From contig URQP01000037.1 of the NCBI GenBank assembly GCA_900550025.1, forward strand, positions 1 through 20,280: a stretch of 20,280 nucleotides of DNA, written 5' to 3'. Origin of the DNA: an uncultured Porphyromonadaceae bacterium (GTDB lineage Bacteria > Bacteroidota > Bacteroidia > Bacteroidales > Muribaculaceae). The notes beneath the pieces are model-generated. The model was not told the origin of the DNA, searched no databases, and saw only the letters and a list, made by a program, of their open reading frames with translations. Both the position numbers and the translations under genes were made by a program. Positions 1 to 6,227 of this stretch are shown piece after piece; position 1 is the first letter of the stretch, and every line of letters begins with the position of its first letter.

Positions 1-1
1 T

Positions 2-802
2 AAGGATGACGCTGCTGCCAGTCGTGCCGCTGCCGACAAGTTGATACCGATGATTGAGGCGCATAAGAATGAATGCACGTTCTGTGCGCGTCTCGATAAT
101 TTGAAAAATCATCTTGTAAAGCGTAGCCAGTGGATTATCGGTGGTGACGGCGCTTCTTACGATATCGGTTTCGGAGGTCTTGACCATGTGATAGCATTGG
201 GTAAGAATGTCAATATCCTTGTGCTCGATACGGAGGTTTATTCTAATACAGGCGGTCAGGCATCTAAGGCTACTCCTGTCGGCGCAATCGCGAAATTTGC
301 GGCTGCCGGCAAGCGTGTAAGGAAGAAGGATCTTGGCTTGATAGCTTCGACTTATGGTTATGTCTATGTGGCGCAAGTTGCTATGGGTGCCGATCAGGCT
401 CAGACTTTGAAAGCTATCCGTGAGGCAGAAGCTTACGACGGACCTTCTTTGATTATTGCATACGCTCCGTGTATCAATCACGGCTTGAAGAAAGGTATGG
501 GCAAGTCGCAGGCTGAAGAGGCTGCTGCTGTTGAGTGCGGATACTGGCACTTGTGGCGTTACAATCCTGAGTTGGAGAAGGAAGGAAAGAATCCGTTCAC
601 GCTCGATAGTAAAGAGCCGAATTGGGATAAATTCGAGGACTTCCTCAAGGGAGAAGTGCGCTACGCTTCTGTGATGAAGCAATATCCGGCTGAAGCAGAA
701 GAACTTTATGCGGCTGCTAAGGCGAATGCGCAGTGGCGTTACAACAACTATCGCCGCCTTGCGATGCAGCAATGGGGACAGAATCCTGACGATTTGAAAT
801 AA
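2..802 (+). CDS. nifJ: Pyruvate:ferredoxin (flavodoxin) oxidoreductase, C-terminal part (partial)
   Basis: The gene is cut by the left edge of the window. The frame is open from base 2 and gives about 266 residues of a family whose members are usually close to 1,180. The enzyme decarboxylates pyruvate to acetyl-CoA and CO2 and reduces ferredoxin; in anaerobic Bacteroidales it is a main route from glycolysis to acetyl-CoA. The visible part carries the thiamine-diphosphate/Mg site (GGDGASYDIGFGGLDHV, about bases 143-190, then the DTEVYSNTGGQ segment). It also has YAPCINHG, whose Cys codon at 470-472 is the expected last ligand of the cluster nearest the thiamine; the other three ligands should lie upstream of the window. 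The C-terminal tail (WRYNNYRRLA) is typical. A strong hairpin terminator follows, so this looks like the end of its transcription unit. Confidence 0.95.
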   Translation, partial: KDDAAASRAAADKLIPMIEAHKNECTFCARLDNLKNHLVKRSQWIIGGDGASYDIGFGGLDHVIALGKNVNILVLDTEVYSNTGGQASKATPVGAIAKFAAAGKRVRKKDLGLIASTYGYVYVAQVAMGADQAQTLKAIREAEAYDGPSLIIAYAPCINHGLKKGMGKSQAEEAAAVECGYWHLWRYNPELEKEGKNPFTLDSKEPNWDKFEDFLKGEVRYASVMKQYPAEAEELYAAAKANAQWRYNNYRRLAMQQWGQNPDDLK

Positions 803-824
803 CAGGTCGTTCCTTATAATGTTT

Positions 825-861
825 AGGGAGGATGTACAATCACAGTGCATCCTCTCTTTTT
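825..861 (+). terminator. Rho-independent terminator after nifJ
   Basis: AGGGAGGATGTAC (825-837) pairs with GTGCATCCTCTCT (845-857). This is a 13-bp stem with two G-T wobbles and a 7-base loop, followed directly by a run of T (857-861). It starts 22 bases after the nifJ stop codon. Confidence 0.85.
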
Positions 862-887
862 GTGTTCGGATGTTTTTGTTACCTTTG
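859..887 (+). promoter_or_regulatory. Probable Bacteroidetes-type promoter for the AlkD-like gene
   Basis: TACCTTTG at 880-887 is a full match to the -7 box TAnnTTTG. A TTTG at 859-862, within the T-tract of the nifJ terminator, could be the -33 box, but the spacing is 17 bases instead of the usual 19-21. Transcription would start about ten bases before the ATG at 903, which gives a very short leader. Confidence 0.5.
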
Positions 888-902
888 AAGAAAAAAGTAA
901 AC

Positions 903-1460
903 ATGGTTGATAAGGAAATAATAAAGAGAATTAAAAGCGATTTTTTTGCATTGCGCAACGGTGAGATAGCTGACAGGTTGCGTAAAGCAGGAAGTCCTTA
1001 TAAAATCATATTTGGCTTGCAAATTCCGCAATTGGAGCAGATTGCTGCAAAATTAGAACCTTCCGCAGAGCTTGCCGCTGCATTGTGGGATAACACTTCG
1101 ACACGCGAGAGCCGTTTGCTGGCTACTATGGTTTATCCGAAAAGCGATTTTAACTTGGATATGGCTAAGAAATGGAGTGAAGAGTCAGATACTGTGGAAC
1201 TCATAGATATGCTGTGCTTTCGTCTCGTAAGATATGTCGATGGGGCGATGTCGCTTGTGGATGACAAATATAAGTCTTCGTCGGGCAAGGAGCGCTATTT
1301 TGCTTTTAGGCTGGCTATGAATTTGTTGGTTCTCGGTAGAATAGAAAATGTGGATTGCTTGTATTCCATGGCAAAGGCAGAATATGCCAAGAATGTCCCG
1401 TCTACTAAATCGATAGCATTTCAAATTATTGAAGAAATAGATTTCCTGAAAGAGAAATAA
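903..1460 (+). CDS. Small AlkD-like DNA alkylation repair (HEAT-repeat) protein
   Basis: This is a 185-residue, all-helical protein of the AlkC/AlkD-like DNA alkylation repair family (PF08713 type). AlkD enzymes use stacked HEAT-like helices to excise positively charged alkylated bases such as 7-methylguanine and 3-methyladenine. Recognisable blocks are GLQIPQLEQIAAKL near residue 38, STRESRLLATMVYP at 66-79 and DTVELIDMLCFRLVRY at 96-111. B. cereus AlkD is about 237 residues, so this is the short form, with a shortened N-terminus. The catalytic Asp is kept (D102), but the Trp four residues before it in AlkD (W109) is Val98 here, so the activity is uncertain. The reading frame stays open up to 819, but that extension would run through the nifJ terminator and the promoter, so ATG 903 is chosen. 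It lies 21 bases before the Fur-type gene. Confidence 0.8.
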   Translation: MVDKEIIKRIKSDFFALRNGEIADRLRKAGSPYKIIFGLQIPQLEQIAAKLEPSAELAAALWDNTSTRESRLLATMVYPKSDFNLDMAKKWSEESDTVELIDMLCFRLVRYVDGAMSLVDDKYKSSSGKERYFAFRLAMNLLVLGRIENVDCLYSMAKAEYAKNVPSTKSIAFQIIEEIDFLKEK

Positions 1461-1474
1461 AAATGCTATCTTTG
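1442..1474 (+). promoter_or_regulatory. Probable promoter of the fur-purA-DUF1015 operon
   Basis: TATCTTTG (1467-1474) matches TAnnTTTG exactly. TTTC (1442-1445), one base from the TTTG -33 box, lies 21 bases upstream, inside the end of the AlkD-like gene. The expected start of transcription falls within a few bases of the ATG at 1482, so the mRNA would have almost no leader. Confidence 0.55.
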
Positions 1475-1481
1475 CATAAGT

Positions 1482-1967
1482 ATGGTGATGACTGATGACA
1501 AAGCTGTAATTTCTGCAAGGCATAGACTCACGGAATATCTTGACAGTAAAAAACTGCGCAAGACACCTGAACGGTTTGCAATTCTGGATTTGGTCTTTTC
1601 GCATAATGATCATTTCAGGATTGAGACTTTGTATGAGGAGATGGAGGCACGTTCCTATCATGTAAGCCGTTCCACTGTCTATAATACTATGGAGCTTTTC
1701 TGTGAGTGCGGGATTGTAAGGAAGCATCAGTTCGGGTCTCAGCTTTCCTTATATGAGAAGGTCGTCGGGGCCTCTTCCGGAAATCACCACCATCTTATCT
1801 GTACGGAGTGCGGTAAGATAAAAGAAATTAAAGACGCAGATTTGATGAGATATATAAGTATGCATAAGTATGGGAAATTCAACGCCTCGTATTTTATGCT
1901 ATACGTATATGGAATTTGTTCGACATGCGCCAAGCGTAAGAAAAGTAAAAATAAAATAACCAAATAA
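1482..1967 (+). CDS. Fur-family metal-responsive transcriptional regulator
   Basis: This 161-residue Fur/Zur/PerR-type repressor has an N-terminal winged helix (about 12-90), with the recognition region at SYHVSRSTVYNTMELFCECG (58-77), and a C-terminal metal-binding dimerisation domain. The His cluster HHH 102-104 and two CxxC pairs (C107/C110 and C146/C149) form the usual metal-sensing and structural zinc sites. The DNA presumably bound is an operator overlapping promoters of metal or stress genes; the sequence does not show whether the signal is Fe, Zn, Mn or peroxide. An NRAMP transporter gene lies 3 kb downstream and is a natural but unproven target. The start could be ATG 1482 or ATG 1488; a -7 box ends only 8 bases before the first. 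purA follows after 13 bases, so the two are probably cotranscribed. Confidence 0.9.
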   Translation: MVMTDDKAVISARHRLTEYLDSKKLRKTPERFAILDLVFSHNDHFRIETLYEEMEARSYHVSRSTVYNTMELFCECGIVRKHQFGSQLSLYEKVVGASSGNHHHLICTECGKIKEIKDADLMRYISMHKYGKFNASYFMLYVYGICSTCAKRKKSKNKITK

Positions 1968-1980
1968 TTGAATTATAGAC

Positions 1981-3255
1981 ATGAAAGTAGATGTCCTTTT
2001 AGGCTTACAGTGGGGCGACGAAGGTAAAGGAAAAGTCGTCGATGTGTTGACCCCGCGTTATGATGCGGTTGCCCGTTTCCAAGGTGGTCCTAATGCTGGT
2101 CATACTCTTGAGTTTGAAGGGAAAAAATATGTATTGCGTTCAATCCCTTCCGGTATTTTCCAGCATGGACAAATTAATATCATCGGTAATGGGGTAGTGC
2201 TCGATCCGGTTCTCTTCAAGGAAGAGGCTGAGTCTTTGGAGAAAAGCGGGGTAGAGCTTAAGAAGATACTTAAAATTTCAAAGAAAGCCCATTTGATTCT
2301 TCCTACACACCGTTTGCTCGATGCCGCTAATGAAAAGCGCAAGGGGGCATCGAAAATAGGTACTACTGGTAAGGGCATTGGTCCTACGTATACTGATAAG
2401 GTCAGCCGTAATGGCTTGCGTGTGGGCGACATATTCCATGACTTTGAGGCAAAGTATTTAGCTGCCAAGAACAAACATTTGGATACGCTGGGAATGTTCG
2501 GCGAGAATCCGGATTTGTCGGAATTGGAGCCTAAATGGCTTGATGCTATAAATTATTTGAAAGAATATGAATTGATTGACAGCGAGCATTATGTGAATCA
2601 TTTGCTTTCCGAAGGTAAGAAAATACTTTGCGAAGGCGCGCAAGGCACTATGCTTGATGTGGACTTCGGCTCGTATCCGTTTGTAACGTCGTCCAACACA
2701 ATATGTGCCGGAGCTTGCACAGGATTGGGCGTCGCTCCCAATAAGATAGGTGAAGTGTTCGGTATTTTCAAGGCCTATTGCACTCGTGTGGGAAGCGGTC
2801 CGTTCCCGACAGAATTGTTCGACGAGACTGGCAAGAAGATTCGTGACATCGGACACGAGTATGGTGCTGTGACAGGGCGTGAGCGCCGTTGTGGGTGGAT
2901 AGACCTCGTGGCATTGCGCTATGCCATAATGCTGAATGGTGTCACTCAGCTTATTATGATGAAGAGTGATGTGCTCGATTCATTCGCTACGGTGAAGGCT
3001 TGTGTCGCTTATAAGGTCGATGGAAAAGTGACCCGCGATTTCCCTTATTCGATAGAGGAAGGTATAGAACCGGTATATGAGGAGCTGAAAGGTTGGAACA
3101 CTGATATGACATCTATCAAAAGTGAATCGGAATTCCCGCAGGCATTCCGTGATTATATCAGTTTCCTTGAAAAAGAATTGCAGGTGCCGATTACTATTTT
3201 GTCAGTCGGTGCCGACCGTGAGCAGACTATCATAAGAGAAAAGAAGACTGTTTAA
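1981..3255 (+). CDS. purA: Adenylosuccinate synthase
   Basis: PurA joins IMP and aspartate using GTP to make adenylosuccinate, the first committed step from IMP to AMP. At 424 residues it is full length. The N-terminal GTP/IMP loop is QWGDEGKGK (10-18), with the catalytic Asp13 and His41 (NAGH) at the same numbers as in E. coli PurA. Further signatures are GKGIGPTYTDK, the CEGAQGTMLDVDFGSYPFVTS segment spread over residues 217-237, and TGRERRCGWID, where the Arg residues contact GTP and aspartate. There is no clear promoter in the 13 bases after the Fur-type gene, so it is probably read from the promoter at 1442-1474. The DUF1015 gene follows 19 bases after its stop. The start ATG has no purine-rich Shine-Dalgarno box, as is usual in this phylum. 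Confidence 0.97.
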   Translation: MKVDVLLGLQWGDEGKGKVVDVLTPRYDAVARFQGGPNAGHTLEFEGKKYVLRSIPSGIFQHGQINIIGNGVVLDPVLFKEEAESLEKSGVELKKILKISKKAHLILPTHRLLDAANEKRKGASKIGTTGKGIGPTYTDKVSRNGLRVGDIFHDFEAKYLAAKNKHLDTLGMFGENPDLSELEPKWLDAINYLKEYELIDSEHYVNHLLSEGKKILCEGAQGTMLDVDFGSYPFVTSSNTICAGACTGLGVAPNKIGEVFGIFKAYCTRVGSGPFPTELFDETGKKIRDIGHEYGAVTGRERRCGWIDLVALRYAIMLNGVTQLIMMKSDVLDSFATVKACVAYKVDGKVTRDFPYSIEEGIEPVYEELKGWNTDMTSIKSESEFPQAFRDYISFLEKELQVPITILSVGADREQTIIREKKTV

Positions 3256-3274
3256 TAATTAAAGATTCAATTCC

Positions 3275-4516
3275 ATGTCTATCGTAAAACCATTTAAAGG
3301 TGTGCGTCCGCCGGCCGGTTTGGTGGCGGAGGTCGCTTCGCGTCCTTATGACGTGCTTAATTCCGAAGAAGCACGGAAAGAAGCTGGTGATAATGAGAAA
3401 TCACTTTATCACATCATTAAGCCGGAGATTGATTTCGCTCCGGGTACGGATGAGCACGACCCGAAGGTCTATGCCAAGGCTGTCGAGAATTTCAAAAAGT
3501 TTCAAGAGCGTGGCTGGCTTGTTCAAGATAAAAAACCGTGTTATTATGTATATGCCCAGACAATGGGCAGCCATACCCAATATGGCTTTGTTGTCGCTGC
3601 TTCGGTAGCCGATTATATGTCCGGGAAAATTAAAAAACATGAGTTGACTCGTAAGGATAAGGAGGAGGACCGCATGAAGCATGTGCGTGTCAACCGCGCG
3701 AATATTGAACCTGTCTTTTTTACTTTTCCCGACAATCCGGGATTGGAGGAAGTCTTGAAAACAGTCACTTCAGGAAAACCGGAATATGATTTCGTGGCTG
3801 CTGACGGATTCGGGCATAAATTCTGGGTAATCGACGATGATGCGCTCATTGACAGGATTACCGGCTTGTTTGCTTCTATTCCGGCGATGTATATCGCAGA
3901 TGGGCATCACCGCAGTGCGGCGGCGGCATTGGTCGGCGATGAAATGGCACGGCAGAATCCTGACCATACAGGAAAAGAGGAATACAATTATTTCCTTGCA
4001 GTGTGTTTCCCTGCATCTCATCTGAAAGTGATGGATTACAATAGGGTGGTACGTGATTTGAACGGTTTGACGGATGAGGAGTTCTTGAAACGGTTGGAAG
4101 ACAATTTTGTCGTTGAGAAAAAAGCTTCGCTCTACAAGCCTTCGGCATTGCATAATTTTTCGCTTTATCTGGGTGGTAGCTGGTATTCTCTTACAGCAAA
4201 GCCGGGCACTTATACCGACGATCCTATCGGAGTCTTGGACGTGACAATATCTTCTGATTTGATATTGCGTGATATCCTTGGCATTACCGATTTGCGGACT
4301 GACAAGCGGATTGATTTTGTCGGCGGCATCAGAGGTTTGGAAGAATTGCAGCGTAGGGTGGACAGCGGCGAGATGAAGATGGCTCTTGCGCTTTATCCCG
4401 TAACGATGCAGCAGATAATCGACATAGCGGATAGTGGCAATATAATGCCTCCTAAGACTACTTGGTTTGAGCCGAAATTACGCTCAGGTCTTGTAATACA
4501 TAAACTTGACGATTGA
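3275..4516 (+). CDS. DUF1015 family protein, function unproven
   Basis: This 413-residue cytosolic protein has no signal peptide and no membrane segment. It belongs to the DUF1015 family. Conserved blocks seen are SIVKPFKGVRPP at the N-terminus, SRPYDV (22-27), a charged stretch with HELTRKDKEEDR (122-133), and ADGHHRSAAA (208-217). The DGHHR motif resembles the nucleotide-binding DGHHR/GxHR element of the ParB, sulfiredoxin and archaeal ADP-dependent serine kinase (SerK) fold, so a phosphotransfer or nucleotide-binding role is possible; that is inference. From general memory, relatives in Bacteroidales and Clostridia often sit beside serA/serC. Here the partner is purA, 19 bases upstream, which makes this the last gene of a fur-purA-DUF1015 unit. 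A hairpin overlapping its stop codon probably ends transcription. Confidence 0.85.
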   Translation: MSIVKPFKGVRPPAGLVAEVASRPYDVLNSEEARKEAGDNEKSLYHIIKPEIDFAPGTDEHDPKVYAKAVENFKKFQERGWLVQDKKPCYYVYAQTMGSHTQYGFVVAASVADYMSGKIKKHELTRKDKEEDRMKHVRVNRANIEPVFFTFPDNPGLEEVLKTVTSGKPEYDFVAADGFGHKFWVIDDDALIDRITGLFASIPAMYIADGHHRSAAAALVGDEMARQNPDHTGKEEYNYFLAVCFPASHLKVMDYNRVVRDLNGLTDEEFLKRLEDNFVVEKKASLYKPSALHNFSLYLGGSWYSLTAKPGTYTDDPIGVLDVTISSDLILRDILGITDLRTDKRIDFVGGIRGLEELQRRVDSGEMKMALALYPVTMQQIIDIADSGNIMPPKTTWFEPKLRSGLVIHKLDD

Positions 4517-4536
4517 GCATCAAGTTGAACGTTTTT
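4503..4536 (+). terminator. Possible terminator of the fur-purA-DUF1015 operon
   Basis: AACTTGA (4503-4509) and TCAAGTT (4520-4526) form a 7-bp stem around a 10-base loop that contains the TGA stop (4514-4516). TTTTT lies at 4532-4536, five bases after the stem. The stem is weak and the T-run is offset, so the call is moderate. The T-run reaches into the last codons of the convergent yraN-type gene. Confidence 0.45.
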
Positions 4537-4909
4537 ATCGGTAGAAGTGCATAGGGGGCATAATTGCATCCTCTATGTGCTCTATCGATAGATTTGTTTT
4601 ATCCCCATGCAGCAGGATGATGTCGAATTGCAGCTCTTGTGAAAGTCCGAAGAATTTCAGATATGCTTTGCCGGCATTCACGATGTGCTTTATCTTGGCA
4701 GGCGTTATGAGCTTTGAAATGTCGTCGATATAGTCGTTTGTCCTTGTTTTGACTTCTACGATAATGATGCGCCCGTCTTTCTCCGCGATAATGTCAATCT
4801 CGTTTTTCCCGCACCGCCAGTTACGGTCGCGTATGAGGTAGCCTTTGCGTATGAGCATTTCGCATGCCGCGTTTTCGCCTTCTTTTCCTAAAGTGTTGTG
4901 TTCTGCCAT
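4535..4909 (-). CDS. YraN/UPF0102 family protein (restriction-endonuclease-like fold)
   Basis: This 124-residue protein belongs to the UPF0102 (YraN) family, which is predicted to have the Holliday-junction-resolvase/PD-(D/E)XK nuclease fold. The signature elements are GKEGENAACEMLIRKGY (8-24), NEIDIIAEKDG (36-46) and VEVKTR (51-56). Together they give the E...D...ExK pattern (E10 or E12, D39, E52, K54) expected of a metal-dependent nuclease site. The length is normal for the family. The cellular role is not established. The gene converges on the DUF1015 gene with 18 bases between stops. It diverges from the NRAMP transporter gene, sharing a 55-base upstream gap. TATCTTTA on its strand (4928-4935) may be its -7 box. 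Confidence 0.88.
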   Translation of the reverse strand: MAEHNTLGKEGENAACEMLIRKGYLIRDRNWRCGKNEIDIIAEKDGRIIIVEVKTRTNDYIDDISKLITPAKIKHIVNAGKAYLKFFGLSQELQFDIILLHGDKTNLSIEHIEDAIMPPMHFYR

Positions 4910-4927
4910 ATGTGGTAAACTTTTTTG

Positions 4928-4935
4928 TAAAGATA
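4928..4935 (-). promoter_or_regulatory. Candidate -7 box for the yraN-type gene
   Basis: On the minus strand this reads TATCTTTA, one base from TAnnTTTG, 18 bases before the ATG at 4909. No matching TTTG is seen at the -33 position, so the support is thin. Confidence 0.3.
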
Positions 4936-4964
4936 GTGTTATTTATTAATAAGCGGATTAAGCA

Positions 4965-6227
4965 ATGAAAAATATTATAAAGGATTTACGTCGTAAAGAC
5001 CATAAGCGTTATCTTGGCGGTTTGGATATATTCCGTTATATCGGGCCGGGATTGCTTGTCACGGTAGGATTTATCGACCCGGGTAATTGGGCCTCGAATT
5101 TTGCCGCCGGTTCGGAGTTCGGGTATTCTTTGCTGTGGGTGGTTACTTTGTCTACGGTAATGCTTATTCTGCTTCAACACAACGTTGCCCATTTGGGAAT
5201 TGTCACCGGGTTGTGTCTTTCGGAAGCGGCCACGGAGTATACTCCGAAATGGGTTGCGCGTCCTGTCTTGGGTTCAGCTGTAATAGCTTCCGTTTCCACT
5301 TCTCTTGCCGAGATATTGGGCGGGGCGATAGCATTGCAGATGTTGTTCGGTTTGCCAGTAAAATTAGGGGCGGTGTTTACAACGGTTTTCGTGCTTGTGA
5401 TGCTGCTTACCAATTCTTATCGCCGTATAGAAAAGGCTATCATTGCTTTTGTCTCTGTCATAGGATTATCGTTTATTTACGAGATATTTCTTGTTGATGT
5501 CGATTGGAATGCTGCAGCCAAAGGGTGGGTGGTACCTTCTTTTCCGGAAGGGAGCATGCTTGTTGTCATGAGTGTTCTCGGTGCGGTGGTGATGCCGCAT
5601 AATCTCTTTTTGCATTCCGAGGTCATACAAAGCCACGAGTACAATAAAGGTGATGACACGTCTATTCGTAAATTGCTTAAATACGAGTTTTCCGATACAT
5701 TGTTTTCTATGCTGGTCGGATGGGCTATCAACAGTGCTATGATTTTGTTGGCCGCATCGGCTTTCTATACAGAAGGAGTGAAAGTGGAAGAACTGTCGCA
5801 GGCAAAGTCGATGCTTGAGCCTTTACTTGGAGGCAATGCCGCAACGGTTTTTGCCGTGGCGTTGCTGCTGGCTGGAGTGTCGTCGACTATAACGAGCGGG
5901 ATGGCTGCTGGTTCTATATTTTCCGGTATTTTCCGGGAGTCGTACAATATAAAGGACAGCCATTCGCTTGTCGGTGTGGTATTGTCGTTAGGATTGGCTT
6001 TGGCTGTGATATTTTTTATTGACAATCCGTTTCAGGGATTGCTGATTTCCCAAATGGTGCTGAGTATCCAGTTGCCGTTTACTGTCTTTTTGCAAGTATA
6101 TCTCACATCGTCAAAACGTGTTATGGGCAAATATGCCAATAGCCGTTTCAGCGCGTTTGTACTGTATGCGATAGCCGTCATTGTAACTGTCCTCAACATC
6201 AAGTTGCTTGTTGAGTCGCTGTCTTAA
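4965..6227 (+). CDS. NRAMP-family divalent metal (Mn2+/Fe2+) transporter
   Basis: This 420-residue inner-membrane protein has about eleven hydrophobic helices. NRAMP carriers import Mn2+ or Fe2+ with protons. The metal-binding helix 1 motif DPGN is intact (residues 38-41, IDPGNWAS), and so is helix 6 MPHN (210-213, GAVVMPHNLFLHSEV). The Met of that motif is the residue that favours transition metals over Mg2+ or Ca2+, so this is a genuine transition-metal carrier and not an NRMT-type Mg transporter. The upstream gap is 55 bases, shared with the divergent yraN-type gene; I see no clear -7 box there. The stop codon overlaps that of the convergent U32 gene in the tetramer TTAA (6224-6227). Control by the Fur-family protein at 1482 is plausible but no operator was recognised. 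Confidence 0.93.
   Translation: MKNIIKDLRRKDHKRYLGGLDIFRYIGPGLLVTVGFIDPGNWASNFAAGSEFGYSLLWVVTLSTVMLILLQHNVAHLGIVTGLCLSEAATEYTPKWVARPVLGSAVIASVSTSLAEILGGAIALQMLFGLPVKLGAVFTTVFVLVMLLTNSYRRIEKAIIAFVSVIGLSFIYEIFLVDVDWNAAAKGWVVPSFPEGSMLVVMSVLGAVVMPHNLFLHSEVIQSHEYNKGDDTSIRKLLKYEFSDTLFSMLVGWAINSAMILLAASAFYTEGVKVEELSQAKSMLEPLLGGNAATVFAVALLLAGVSSTITSGMAAGSIFSGIFRESYNIKDSHSLVGVVLSLGLALAVIFFIDNPFQGLLISQMVLSIQLPFTVFLQVYLTSSKRVMGKYANSRFSAFVLYAIAVIVTVLNIKLLVESLS

Noticed and set aside
819..902. Upstream extension of the AlkD-like gene
   Set aside because: It crosses the nifJ terminator hairpin and the promoter box, and does not resemble the family.
1185..1727. 180-codon open frame on the minus strand across the AlkD-like and Fur-type genes
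   Set aside because: It lies antisense to two well-supported genes, has no family resemblance, and contains low-complexity Phe/Ile/His-rich stretches typical of shadow frames.
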